From a virus, in the IMG/VR virus record IMGVR_UViG_3300042545_002007, positions 1-53,384 of that record: a stretch of DNA of 53,384 bases; one strand, written 5' to 3'. Positions within the stretch are counted from its first letter, which is position 1. The number at the start of each line of letters is the position of its first letter. Shown one piece after another: positions 17,599 through 26,213 of this stretch. The position numbers and the translations under genes are program-made. The notes under the pieces are model-generated. The model was not told the origin of the DNA and ran no database searches. It worked only from the letters and a program-made list of their open reading frames with translations.

Positions 17599-17601
17599 AA
17601 T

Positions 17602-18513
17602 ATGACTAAACAAAGAATTGGTTTTTGCTGTATCTCGCTTCCGCACGAAAATTACATTGGCACTAAATTCAAATCCACAACACTATCATGGTGTACTAAA
17701 AATAAGTCTCAAGCACCAAAAAAACTTGTCGATATATATAAAAACAACCTGTTAGAGCTAAAAAAAGTAATCAACTACTGTATAGATAAAAAAATTTGGA
17801 TTTACCGCATCTCCTCTGATCTTTTTCCGCTTGGAGATCATCCAGATTTTTCACATGTCTACGACAGTTTTTATTCAAATCAATCAGAATGGGATTCTGC
17901 AAAAATTTGTTTAGAAAAGTATTATGAGATGGGCGGCAGATGCTCCACGCATCCAGGTCAGTTCTGCAGCATCGGATCTTCCAATCCAAGTGTTAGGGAA
18001 AATTCAATCAAAAACTTAATTCATCATGCAGATTTTATGGACAAACTTGGTTTGCCGCAGGATCACTCAGCCCATATAAATATTCACCTCAGCAATGGTA
18101 AAGATCCAATCCCACTGCTTCCATTTTTTAAAGAGTCACTTGCAAAGTTAAAACCAAATGTTCTTAACAGACTCACGTTTGAGAATGAGCATTCCGGCTT
18201 TTGGACCGTTTCAAACATTCGTTCTTATTTTCCCAATGTTCCAGTTGTTTTTGATTCTCTTCATTATATTTGCAATCCAGATGCGCTTTTGTCATTTGAC
18301 GATGCTTTTAAATCTGCAACCCTAACTTGGAAAAATGTTAATCCAGTCTTTCATCATTCAGAAGGAAAGTCTAAAACTGACGACAGGGCGCATTCAGACT
18401 ACATAAAGCACATTCCTAAAATTTTCTCACTATACAACGTAGATATAGAAGTAGAAGCAAAAGCAAAAAATCTAGCAATTTTTGAGTATAAAAACTTGTT
18501 AAAAGAAATATAA
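17602..18513 (+). CDS. uvsE: UV damage endonuclease UvsE/UVDE
   Basis: A 303-residue TIM-barrel nuclease matching the UVDE family: 'RIGFCCISL' at the start, 'YRISSDLFPLGDH' (about residues 69-81), 'STHPGQFCSIGS' (about 114-125), 'HINIHLSNGKD', 'FENEHSGFW' and 'PVVFDSLHY'. His, Glu and Asp residues in these boxes bind three metal ions. The enzyme nicks DNA 5' of UV photoproducts, giving repair independent of the nucleotide excision system. Length is normal for the family. Confidence 0.92.
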   Translation: MTKQRIGFCCISLPHENYIGTKFKSTTLSWCTKNKSQAPKKLVDIYKNNLLELKKVINYCIDKKIWIYRISSDLFPLGDHPDFSHVYDSFYSNQSEWDSAKICLEKYYEMGGRCSTHPGQFCSIGSSNPSVRENSIKNLIHHADFMDKLGLPQDHSAHINIHLSNGKDPIPLLPFFKESLAKLKPNVLNRLTFENEHSGFWTVSNIRSYFPNVPVVFDSLHYICNPDALLSFDDAFKSATLTWKNVNPVFHHSEGKSKTDDRAHSDYIKHIPKIFSLYNVDIEVEAKAKNLAIFEYKNLLKEI

Positions 18514-18522
18514 TATCATATT

Positions 18523-18717
18523 ATGAAAACAAGACAAACAAGAAATATTCTTAATAGAAGAAAAAATACAACACGAAAAAATTGTGGTAAAAGTTGCGAT
18601 AAAAGTTGCAACAGAAGTTGCGACAAGGATTGTCACAAATCAGAAACTAGATCCAAGCCAGAATCCAAATTGCAATGGCTTAAAAAGCTCATACTAAAAC
18701 TTTTGCATTTGGGATAA
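18523..18717 (+). CDS. small basic cysteine-repeat protein
   Basis: A 64-residue protein with a run of CxxxC-spaced cysteines (CGKSCDKSCNRSCDKDC, residues 21-37) in a highly basic context, followed by a hydrophobic/basic C-terminal helix (LQWLKKLILKLLHL). It could bind metal or be disulfide-rich. No signal peptide and no known family. Neighbours give no clear context. Confidence 0.5.
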   Translation: MKTRQTRNILNRRKNTTRKNCGKSCDKSCNRSCDKDCHKSETRSKPESKLQWLKKLILKLLHLG

Positions 18718-18726
18718 TTTTATAGA

Positions 18727-20139
18727 ATGCTTAGAGGTTTAATTTACATGAATCCGCTGGTCATAGATAAGATCAGCAAAAAATTTTATTACTACAAAGA
18801 CAGCGGATTTATATATGTAAAGCAGCTTCTCAAGAGTTTTCCAAAAGATTATAGATTTACTTGGATTGTTCCAGAGCAGGTTTTTAAAAAAAACGAACAG
18901 CAATGGTTTCTTGATGCACATCCAAATATTGATTTCATTTACTATCCCTATCCTACTAGCATACATAGGAACAGATATGATTTCTATGGCAGAAATATAC
19001 TGGACGCTATACCTTACACTACTGATATTGACTTTATTCTCAATAATCAGCCGGAAGTAACCGGCTCATTAAGAACTTTATTTGATACAGCGAAAAGAGA
19101 AAAGCCTATAATAATTAATTTTTTCCACTGGATAGACTGCCAAGAATCTAGAAAATTTGGTGAAGATCTTGGGGGATATTTTTATAGAGAAGCGGAGGGG
19201 TTCATTGACGCAGACTATTCAGCATTCCATAATGATTATGCTTTTTCCCTATTTAAAAATGAATTTAAATCCAGGTTTGGCGAAAATGGTAAAGATATAG
19301 AAGAAATCAAAGACGACAAAGTTTTATATTTTAGACCATCGGCAACTAAATTTGGAAATGATCCAGTAGATTTGTCAAAATTTTCTGGTAAAAAAATAGT
19401 TTTATTCAATCATAGATTAAATCAAACAACTCAATGGAAAGAAGTTGTTAAAATATTCGAAGAGATATATCAAACACGACAAGATTTTGTTTTGTGGATA
19501 ACCGATGCCGCGAACAAGGAAAGCTCCGAAATAGCTAAAAAGTATCCATTCGTTCACATTGAGCAACTTCCATTTGAAAATTATGGATATTTAATGCAGC
19601 AAAGCCACTTTGCAGTTTGCAATCACAAAGGATATTCCACTTGGAATATGGCGGCTTTGGATGCGATATACAACGGGTGTTATACTCTTATTCCTGAAAG
19701 AGAAGTTTATATAGACATGTTTAAGGAATACGAGCATGCCCCAGTTTTTTTTCATAAAAATGCTTTAGAGTTAAAAAATAAAATTATTTTACTACTTGAC
19801 CGCGATAAAATTGGAACATCAACAATATATTCTAGTCCAAAGTTGAAAACATTATTTGTACCTGATGACTCAGTATTTAACACGAAAATAATAGAATCAA
19901 TTAAAAATAAAATTGGCAATGTCCCTGCTAAATACGATAAAGTTTTAGACCTGATTGATGAAAGAAAAAATATTACAAAAAAAGAACTTATTAATTCCTT
20001 ATGGAGTTTTCATTGCAATAGCAACTTTCAAAGAATGAGATGGCGTTTACTTTTTAACGACGAGATAAAAGATAACACGACCAATAAAGATACAATTTAT
20101 TCTAAACCGATTATTCCGGTTTGTAAATCAAGTTCTTAA
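18727..20139 (+). CDS. GT-B fold glycosyltransferase
   Basis: A 470-residue protein with a GT-B layout. The C-terminal domain shows 'KIVLFNHRLNQTTQWKEVVKIF' (about residues 221-242), 'FVLWITDAANK', 'EQLPFENYGYLMQQSHFAVCNHKGYSTWNMAALDA' and 'GCYTLIPEREVY', the family-1/4-like nucleotide-sugar region. The end overlaps, tail to tail, with the minus-strand oxygenase gene. A later in-frame ATG at 18748 is an alternative start. Sugar and acceptor are unknown. Confidence 0.7.
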   Translation: MLRGLIYMNPLVIDKISKKFYYYKDSGFIYVKQLLKSFPKDYRFTWIVPEQVFKKNEQQWFLDAHPNIDFIYYPYPTSIHRNRYDFYGRNILDAIPYTTDIDFILNNQPEVTGSLRTLFDTAKREKPIIINFFHWIDCQESRKFGEDLGGYFYREAEGFIDADYSAFHNDYAFSLFKNEFKSRFGENGKDIEEIKDDKVLYFRPSATKFGNDPVDLSKFSGKKIVLFNHRLNQTTQWKEVVKIFEEIYQTRQDFVLWITDAANKESSEIAKKYPFVHIEQLPFENYGYLMQQSHFAVCNHKGYSTWNMAALDAIYNGCYTLIPEREVYIDMFKEYEHAPVFFHKNALELKNKIILLLDRDKIGTSTIYSSPKLKTLFVPDDSVFNTKIIESIKNKIGNVPAKYDKVLDLIDERKNITKKELINSLWSFHCNSNFQRMRWRLLFNDEIKDNTTNKDTIYSKPIIPVCKSSS

Positions 20140-20728
20140 AACTATAATGCACAAACATATTTCTGAAAAAATTTCCAGGATACGGAGTTGTTCTTCCATG
20201 CTCGCAAACTGCTGACTCATACATAATCATATCGCCAGGCTTGGCGTAAACATGATGCAGCTTTCCAGTATGGTCTTTTATATCTAAAGGCCATTTTTCA
20301 CCGTCTTCATCCACAATGATGATACAAGAAATATGGTGGGTTTCTACCTTGTCCTTATGCATCTTTAATGTAGAGCCATTTTTGTAACTTCTTATTCCAT
20401 AACATGCTATTGGACTCAAATCAACGTCAGCCCAAGCTTCATGCTCAGAAAGCAATCCTTGAAGTATCGACTCTCGAATCTCTGGAAATTGATCCAAAGA
20501 CATAATCTCTGTAGCAATGCTTCCAGAAGCGTTTTTTATAAAACCCAAACCTGCATTCTCATCACGAGCAGAATCTTTAAGAGAATTATACGCATCTTTA
20601 ATTATATTAAAAATTTCAACAGGAACACGCTTCACTTCAAAACCAAGCGTAGTTAAACGAGGCAATTCATCAGAATTTTTAAAAAAAGTTTTTTCCATTG
20701 AGTGAATTTGATTATTGCTAATTTCCAT
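20111..20728 (-). CDS. prolyl 4-hydroxylase-like 2OG-Fe(II) oxygenase
   Basis: A 205-residue protein with the P4H-type triad: HxD in 'KMHKDKVETHH' (about residues 127-129), distal His in 'CEHGR' (about 182) and a later Arg ('FFRNMFVHY') as 2-oxoglutarate ligand. The motif 'YAKPGDMIMYES' before the distal His is typical of this fold. It is likely to hydroxylate proline or another residue in a protein or peptide. Convergent with a glycosyltransferase gene, which suggests hydroxylation followed by glycosylation, though that link is inferred. Confidence 0.8.
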   Translation of the reverse strand: MEISNNQIHSMEKTFFKNSDELPRLTTLGFEVKRVPVEIFNIIKDAYNSLKDSARDENAGLGFIKNASGSIATEIMSLDQFPEIRESILQGLLSEHEAWADVDLSPIACYGIRSYKNGSTLKMHKDKVETHHISCIIIVDEDGEKWPLDIKDHTGKLHHVYAKPGDMIMYESAVCEHGRTTPYPGNFFRNMFVHYSFKNLIYKPE

Positions 20729-20800
20729 ATGTTTTTTTATATTTTTTTTGCTTGTTAAATAATTAAAAGTATAATATATTATATCACGTATACACGGAAA

Positions 20801-21427
20801 ATGAAAAAAATATCAAATAACGAAAATAAAAATCCAAATCTCAATCAATTTTCAGCTTCCTTGAATTTTGCGTTTTGCCCATCTAAAGCGTTGTTTCCAT
20901 CTTATAGCCTCCTACAAAGTAATGAAGAAATAAATTCAATAATAAAAGAATGCGGGTCTAAAACGCAAATTGAAAAAGTTTTAAAATCCTTCAGATATTT
21001 TTATATATGTTATTGTTTGAAGATAGAAGATTTAAATCAAGAAAATAAAAACTATTTTTACTTTCAATTATTCTCCCAAATAGGCGATCAACAGTCGGAG
21101 ACTTCTCCTGTATATGGATTTTACAATAATGAAGAAATTATCTCTATGATAAGAGATGTAAATAATATGTTCAGTCCAGACGAACATGATAAACAAATCT
21201 TTGAATCATATGTTCAGGATTTAAATGGAAACGCCTCTGAGATAATAAAATTAATGCAGGATTGGACATCTTTGAAGCTGTTGCAATTTACTGAACTATA
21301 TTTCCAAGACCATGACGCAATTCAAAATTTGCGAGAATTACTCACTTATGAAGAAGAATCAAAAAAGAATATAAAGAAAACTAAAAAAGTTCCAAGGAAA
21401 TCAAGACAACAAAAAAACAAAAAGTAA
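20801..21427 (+). CDS. hypothetical protein
   Basis: A 208-residue protein with a helical middle and a very basic tail (KKNIKKTKKVPRKSRQQKNKK), suggesting nucleic-acid or particle association. It follows an AT-rich divergent gap after the oxygenase gene. No recognised domain. Confidence 0.6.
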   Translation: MKKISNNENKNPNLNQFSASLNFAFCPSKALFPSYSLLQSNEEINSIIKECGSKTQIEKVLKSFRYFYICYCLKIEDLNQENKNYFYFQLFSQIGDQQSETSPVYGFYNNEEIISMIRDVNNMFSPDEHDKQIFESYVQDLNGNASEIIKLMQDWTSLKLLQFTELYFQDHDAIQNLRELLTYEEESKKNIKKTKKVPRKSRQQKNKK

Positions 21428-21444
21428 AAACAAAGATTCGCAAT

Positions 21445-21702
21445 ATGAATAATATAAATTTTGATAAAGAATATAATCTTTCTCCATTAGTGGAAATTGT
21501 ACCATATTCAAAAATTAATGAAAAAGATGTTATAGTTTTACGATGCGAAAAAGGCGAGGAAAACAAGGCAATTTCTAAAATTAATTCGGCGCTTAGGGTT
21601 TTAATAGATGAAAAAGATTTAAGAATTTTAGCACTCACTCCAGATTTCGATACTGACAAATTATTTCTCGCAATAGAAACAGCAAAAAGCTGGGAGGGCT
21701 AA
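21445..21702 (+). CDS. hypothetical protein
   Basis: An 85-residue small alpha/beta protein 17 nt after the previous gene. It contains short hydrophobic strands (DVIVLRC, LRILALTPDF) and no known motif. Confidence 0.6.
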   Translation: MNNINFDKEYNLSPLVEIVPYSKINEKDVIVLRCEKGEENKAISKINSALRVLIDEKDLRILALTPDFDTDKLFLAIETAKSWEG

Positions 21703-21709
21703 TGAGAAT

Positions 21710-22018
21710 ATGGAAGATATTTTAAAAAACATAGAAAAATCAATTCCTGCTGACTTAAAATTAAATGCCGGTAGATGCCTAAACGCAGGTAGGTTCAACT
21801 TTATTGACTTCTCTAATAAATTAAGACAGATGACAAACGATCACGGGGAATTAAAGGCACAACTTTTCTCAAATAATGAAAATGCGCTACATTATTCCGG
21901 TGATATTTTAGCAAAAACCTTTCACGATTATTGGATAAAAGGTGGCCCTATAAAGGAAATTTTTATTGAAAATGCTCAAACCACCGCTTTTTATGCTGGC
22001 TTTGAATGCGTTTGGTAA
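21710..22018 (+). CDS. hypothetical protein
   Basis: A 102-residue soluble protein following the preceding gene by 7 nt. A repeated LNAGR motif (LKLNAGRCLNAGRFNF) appears near residues 14-30. It is convergent with the minus-strand glycosyltransferase gene. Not recognised. Confidence 0.6.
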   Translation: MEDILKNIEKSIPADLKLNAGRCLNAGRFNFIDFSNKLRQMTNDHGELKAQLFSNNENALHYSGDILAKTFHDYWIKGGPIKEIFIENAQTTAFYAGFECVW

Positions 22019-22024
22019 TTTTTT

Positions 22025-23128
22025 TTAATTTAAAAGATTTACTAAATTTTTCAACCATTGGTCTTTATTGTATTTTGACCATAAATCATCCTGTGAATCA
22101 TTCAATAAAAGAGAATGATCATATTTCATAAAGTTATCTATATGTGTTGACAGCTTTTTCATATTCTCTTTTCTTTTGTCGATATTTTTTTCTTTTTTAA
22201 TCCAAGAGGCGGGATACAGGAACTCTTTTGGGTATAAATCTTTATACGCGCACAATTCGCCATCTGGAGCAAGAGGAGTTGCTCCTTGCATGATAGCCTC
22301 TATCATAGAGTTCCCCCAAGTTTCATGCTCTGCAAAACTCAGGACAAAACTCGACTTCTTCAAGCACTCAAGATATGAGTCACGCTTTTTGCCGTTGTCT
22401 CTAACAATTTTATTGAAGGTTAATTCATGATGCTTCATCTCAACTGAATAAGCTGCACTTAAAGCTTCTGGCGTACAAACAGCTATCCTCTCTTTTACAA
22501 ACTGGTCGAGTGCAAACAGCACCCAAGGATTCTTCTGCTTCTGCAATCTATGATTCCAGATAATCAGGTCTTTACTTTTTTGTATTTGAAAACTTTTTAC
22601 CTCTTCATGAGTTTTTCCTAAATAATACGGCGGTATAAAAATTGGTATTCCGAGTATGTTTATTTTGCCAATGTCTAAATTTGTTACTTTACTTGTTAAA
22701 AAAGAACAGAAAGCTTTACTTCCTAAAAAAAGTTGATCAACCTCTTTCAAAGCCTCGCCTTCTAAATTTTGCATATCAACTAATGAATCTTTTCCAATAG
22801 AAGCATTTCCAGGCTCTCCTTCGAAGTATCTTGAGCCTCTCATAAAACCTGCTATTTTGAATTTTTCTTTAAGTTCAGTTCTTCTATTGAAGTAAATATA
22901 ATCATTCAGATTTACAAAAAATAGCGCACCGCCTTGTATTTTAGCAGAATTATCTAATAAAGAATTTAAATATTCATCTCTCAATTTGCCCGCTTTGGAG
23001 TAATTTCCATATTGGAAGTCCTTGCCATAACATTGGAAACGTCCAGAATTTTTCAAGAACTCGCTCATTTCTCTCGCCCAGTTCAAGCGATAAAAATGCG
23101 GAATAAGAATATAATTTTGCTGCATCAT
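22025..23128 (-). CDS. GT-B fold glycosyltransferase
   Basis: A 367-residue protein with a GT-B C-terminal domain: 'KDLIIWNHRLQKQKNPWVL' (about residues 189-207), 'CLKKSSFVLSFAEHETWGNSMIEAIMQGATPLAPD' (about 261-295) where E-x7-E-like acidic positions contact the nucleotide sugar. It belongs to the scattered set of minus-strand accessory glycosylation genes. Sugar donor and acceptor unknown. Confidence 0.72.
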   Translation of the reverse strand: MMQQNYILIPHFYRLNWAREMSEFLKNSGRFQCYGKDFQYGNYSKAGKLRDEYLNSLLDNSAKIQGGALFFVNLNDYIYFNRRTELKEKFKIAGFMRGSRYFEGEPGNASIGKDSLVDMQNLEGEALKEVDQLFLGSKAFCSFLTSKVTNLDIGKINILGIPIFIPPYYLGKTHEEVKSFQIQKSKDLIIWNHRLQKQKNPWVLFALDQFVKERIAVCTPEALSAAYSVEMKHHELTFNKIVRDNGKKRDSYLECLKKSSFVLSFAEHETWGNSMIEAIMQGATPLAPDGELCAYKDLYPKEFLYPASWIKKEKNIDKRKENMKKLSTHIDNFMKYDHSLLLNDSQDDLWSKYNKDQWLKNLVNLLN

Positions 23129-23222
23129 ATATAATAAGCTGGGTATTAGTTTTTTTTAAAAAAAATATAAATATTCTTATATAAGTATATATTAGGTATA
23201 TAGAAAATTCAAAAAAAACATT

Positions 23223-23432
23223 ATGGACTTCAATATTAAAGTAGAAAATGCCAATGGTAATTTAAATAAAAATTTTACCATTACCGGCGCACATTTTCCT
23301 ATGTCAGCTGCGGGCTATAAAGAATTTGATTTAGTTTTTGATAAATTTTTTCCATATGACAATGGAAACGGTCAACCAATCTATAATAGCGCGGACGGTT
23401 CCGTACTGAGAGATCCAGTTACCGGATTATAA
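23223..23432 (+). CDS. small hypothetical protein
   Basis: A 69-residue protein with an Asn/Gly-rich beta-like sequence and a C-terminal PYDNGNGQPIYNSADG segment. It precedes the larger beta-rich gene at 23472 and may encode a companion structural component. Not recognised. Confidence 0.55.
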   Translation: MDFNIKVENANGNLNKNFTITGAHFPMSAAGYKEFDLVFDKFFPYDNGNGQPIYNSADGSVLRDPVTGL

Positions 23433-23471
23433 CAAAAAAAATAAAAAAAAAACCTTGACCAATTCAAGATT

Positions 23472-24542
23472 ATGCCAGATAAAGTAGCATTTGCAACAAC
23501 AAATTGGAAAGATAGCGAAGGGAAAACTGCCGAATTCAGTCAATCTGGATGGGACGCCTACAATTCTAGTAAATTCAATCGTTTTCCTTTTCCAATCTTG
23601 GAAAAGGACCAAGAAAACAATACTTTTTCTGATTGGGATTTAGAAACAACTTACGAAAGTATACCAAGTAAATCAAGTGATAATCTGGTTTCGGTTTTAT
23701 CACCTGAATATAGTTACAAATTTACATTTGATCAGTTATTTCAAGTTTTTTGGAGAATGAGTCATGCCAAGCCAAAAATAAAAGACGCAAATGATATTAC
23801 ATCAACAAATAATAGAGTTTCGCAGTACACTTATGATATAGATACGTTAACAATCACGGAAGATTCAAAAGACATTTTAAAAGATAAAGAATCAGAGCTT
23901 GTTACAAAATTATATGAAAATAAATGGGAATTTTATATAAATAATTGCCCAGTTGGGATAGATTTTACTCTACCCGTTTTGAAAACAGACGATGATGAAT
24001 ATAGGCCGTATGTTTATTGCGGCTGCTGCGAGCCGTGCAATGGACCCACCTCTGGTCAAAATGTTTTCGAAATAAGCAAAGAAAAATACTATGCGTATTT
24101 AAGAGGAGGAACATGGACTTTAACCAGTGCTTTTTCAGAAACCGAATCAGCTGCTGATGGTAGATCTTCGAATGGTGGCGGAAGCATATCCGGAAGCGGG
24201 GATACAAATGGATGCTCTGGATACGTATCTGCTCAAGGAACAGCTACCGTCACATATCCACCTGGCGGTCCTTCTGAATATACAATTTCATGCAGCATAA
24301 GCTATTCATTAAGTCATGATGTTGAAAATGACCTTTATTTTGTAAAACTTTCTGGAACGGCTCACGAAGCTACCTCTGAGGCTGAATCTTCGCAGTGTGG
24401 ATACCCTACATCCGTCAGTATAACAGTGGACGGTGAAAATCTTCCTGCTTTTGGAACGTGGTGCCCCGGATGGCAGGGCAGCGACGGATACACCAACACT
24501 TCTTCGTCAACGCTGACTGCAACATATACCCCTTCTAGTTAA
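23472..24542 (+). CDS. beta-rich, Cys/Gly/Ser-containing hypothetical protein
   Basis: A 356-residue protein. A Cys cluster YCGCCEPC (about residues 180-187) is followed by a Gly/Ser/Thr-rich low-complexity region (GGGSISGSGDTNGC...) and alternating strand-like segments to the end, with paired cysteines (SCSISYS, SSQCGYP, GTWCPGW). No signal peptide is seen. Composition resembles virion decoration or adhesion proteins, but no family is recognised. Confidence 0.6.
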   Translation: MPDKVAFATTNWKDSEGKTAEFSQSGWDAYNSSKFNRFPFPILEKDQENNTFSDWDLETTYESIPSKSSDNLVSVLSPEYSYKFTFDQLFQVFWRMSHAKPKIKDANDITSTNNRVSQYTYDIDTLTITEDSKDILKDKESELVTKLYENKWEFYINNCPVGIDFTLPVLKTDDDEYRPYVYCGCCEPCNGPTSGQNVFEISKEKYYAYLRGGTWTLTSAFSETESAADGRSSNGGGSISGSGDTNGCSGYVSAQGTATVTYPPGGPSEYTISCSISYSLSHDVENDLYFVKLSGTAHEATSEAESSQCGYPTSVSITVDGENLPAFGTWCPGWQGSDGYTNTSSSTLTATYTPSS

Positions 24543-24809
24543 AGCGCATTAATACTGAGAGTTTGCGCGGGGATTATAAGTGTTTTAGGAGATTGGCTTT
24601 TTGGGTTACGACGTAATTTTACACAAGCGTTGCGGTTCGCTTTATACACTTCCGATTTTCATCTCGAAAAATATTTGACAGCTGCATAAAAAGCGCGTAG
24701 TATATTTGAAGTACGGCAACAGCCCAAAAGAGGGAGTTGCGCCACATACAAGGTCATCCAGACCTTATAAAAATAAATGGAAAAGATTTTTGACGGGATA
24801 TAATTCAAT
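24543..24809 (+). other. leader region before the first tRNA cluster
   Basis: There is no convincing gene. It contains a perfect promoter at 24675-24703. Downstream come two possible hairpins, with arms GCAAC/GTTGC at about 24715-24742 and AAGGTC/GACCTT at about 24751-24767, then an AT-rich stretch up to tRNA-Leu. The upstream part is GC-richer than its surroundings and holds an AAGCG/CGCTT inverted repeat. The promoter presumably drives the three tRNAs. Confidence 0.5.
24675..24703 (+). promoter_or_regulatory. sigma70-type promoter for the tRNA-Leu/Met/Arg cluster
   Basis: TTGACA, 17 nt, TAGTAT, about 105 nt before tRNA-Leu. Confidence 0.75.
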
Positions 24810-24895
24810 GGTCGAGTGGTGGAATGGCAGACACAACGGACTTAAAATCCGTTGCCAGTAATGGCGTGAGGATTCGAGTTCCTCCTCGACTACCA
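24810..24895 (+). tRNA. tRNA-Leu (TAA)
   Basis: An 86-nt type II tRNA. Acceptor GGTCGAG pairs with CTCGACT (one G-T wobble), then A73 and an encoded CCA. The anticodon loop ACTTAAA-type gives TAA, and a long variable arm (GCCAGTAATGGC) is present, as expected for Leu. Confidence 0.92.
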
Positions 24896-24931
24896 AATTT
24901 GATCCACCAATTTTGCAACTTATCAATTTAT

Positions 24932-25006
24932 AGGGGTGAAGCATATCGATCATGCGCTCTGCTCATAACGGAAGGAAAGTGGGTTTGACTCCCATCGCCC
25001 CTACCA
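24932..25006 (+). tRNA. tRNA-Met or tRNA-Ile2 (CAT)
   Basis: A 75-nt type I tRNA. Acceptor AGGGGTG/CGCCCCT, D stem GCAT/ATGC, anticodon loop CTCATAA giving CAT, T arm GTGGG/CCCAT, A73 and encoded CCA. It begins with an A-U pair, unlike a bacterial initiator, so elongator Met or a lysidine-type Ile tRNA are the options. The 27-43 pair is a mismatch. Confidence 0.85.
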
Positions 25007-25014
25007 CTTCATAA

Positions 25015-25086
25015 GTCTCAATCGTTCAATGGATAGGACAAGGGCCTTCTAAGCCTTTAATGAAAGTTCGACTCTTTCTTGAGACA
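25015..25086 (+). tRNA. tRNA-Arg (TCT)
   Basis: A 72-nt type I tRNA. Acceptor GTCTCAA/TTGAGAC is perfect; the anticodon loop CTTCTAA gives TCT. No CCA is encoded (A73 is followed by TTT), so host CCA addition is needed. It reads AGA, a codon frequent in this AT-rich genome. Confidence 0.9.
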
Positions 25087-25090
25087 TTTT

Positions 25091-25867
25091 TTACTTAAAA
25101 TCAATATTTTTGATAATCTCTTCCATACTCGCTTCAGAAAAACATCTTTTAGATGGGATTTCGAGCAAAATCCAACCCTCTTCAACAATCAAATTATGTC
25201 TTTCTTCATAGTATGGTTTTAAAGAAGAGTCTGGATTATAATGTTGATTCCCGTTGATCTCTATTCCTATTTTCTTATCTGGAAATGCTATGTCTATTCT
25301 AAAAAATCTACCCTTTTCAATAAGTGGCAAGTATTCTTCAGAAAAATCTATTCCCCTTTTTTTCAAGAATGATTTAAATTTTTCACACGGAACAGAGGAA
25401 TGAACTGATGACTTGTATTTCCATGGATTCTCGCCATTTTCTTTCAAATATTTTTTTCTCGCTAGCGATATTTTATTTTTCGTTTCTTCTGAATGTTTTC
25501 TTGGTTTTTTAACTGCCGTTAGTTTAATGGAGTCCGACAAGTTTCTACTTTTTAATTCATTACTTCTCACTTTTTCATAGATAGTTGCACAAGAAATTTT
25601 TCCAACCTTACTGACTTCTCTCCAACTTAAACCGCTATCGTATAATGATTGGATATATGACAAATCTCTATTGGAACCTAATCTATTCATATTCAAAAAT
25701 CTTTCAGTAGAATAAAACTCTTTGTCACCGACTTTAAAGTTTTTACTCTTCAGATCATACTTTTTCATCCAATGTCTAACCGTGCTTTGCGCGCAGTTCA
25801 TTTTTTGTGCAATTTCTCTGTGAGTCGAACCCTCTTCTACCAGTTTTATTAATTGAAGTTTATCCAT
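25091..25867 (-). CDS. homing-type endonuclease with HTH, NUMOD3-like and PD-(D/E)xK-like domains
   Basis: A 258-residue protein. An N-terminal helix-turn-helix (about residues 15-40, 'STHREIAQKMNCAQSTVRHWMKKY') and a second one near 80-105 are followed by a NUMOD3-like motif ('HSEETKNKISLARKKYLKENG', about 130-150) and a C-terminal nuclease core with 'RIDIAFPDKKIGIEINGNQHY' (about 197-217), resembling Vsr/PD-(D/E)xK nucleases. It is convergent with the tRNA cluster and begins 4 nt after tRNA-Arg, which suggests a selfish element using the tRNA region as its home. Confidence 0.75.
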   Translation of the reverse strand: MDKLQLIKLVEEGSTHREIAQKMNCAQSTVRHWMKKYDLKSKNFKVGDKEFYSTERFLNMNRLGSNRDLSYIQSLYDSGLSWREVSKVGKISCATIYEKVRSNELKSRNLSDSIKLTAVKKPRKHSEETKNKISLARKKYLKENGENPWKYKSSVHSSVPCEKFKSFLKKRGIDFSEEYLPLIEKGRFFRIDIAFPDKKIGIEINGNQHYNPDSSLKPYYEERHNLIVEEGWILLEIPSKRCFSEASMEEIIKNIDFK

Positions 25868-25922
25868 ACTCTATATTACACCACACTAAGCTACATTTCT
25901 ATTTTATCCTTATCAATAACCC

Positions 25923-25951
25923 TTGACAATCGGCGCAATTAGTTTTAAAAA
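25923..25951 (+). promoter_or_regulatory. sigma70-type promoter for the small lipoprotein gene
   Basis: TTGACA, 17 nt, TAAAAA, 6 nt before the ATG at 25958. A leaderless transcript is predicted. Confidence 0.65.
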
Positions 25952-25957
25952 TAATAC

Positions 25958-26200
25958 ATGAAATTAAAATCACAAACTACAAATAGTATTAAAAAAATTG
26001 TAACTCTGCTCATCGTATCAGCCACATTTACAGGTTGCGAAACAGCGAACCAAGTCGGTAAAGATTTTAAAAACTTCACTGCCGCCGTTAATATGTATAA
26101 TTTTTCTGAACAAGCAGATCCACTATGTCAATTTTGTAGTAAATTTCAAAAATGCAAAACACAAATTTGTCCATATAAAAAAATCTCTCAATCAGAATAA
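25958..26200 (+). CDS. small lipoprotein
   Basis: An 80-residue protein with a basic N-terminus, a hydrophobic run (IVTLLIVSATFTGC) and a lipobox ending in Cys28. The mature part is about 53 residues, with four more cysteines in the C-terminal half (PLCQFCSKFQKCKTQIC). It is probably anchored in the host envelope. It has its own promoter and could alter receptors or exclude other phages; no family is recognised. Confidence 0.65.
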   Translation: MKLKSQTTNSIKKIVTLLIVSATFTGCETANQVGKDFKNFTAAVNMYNFSEQADPLCQFCSKFQKCKTQICPYKKISQSE

Positions 26201-26213
26201 TCACCCTCTTATT

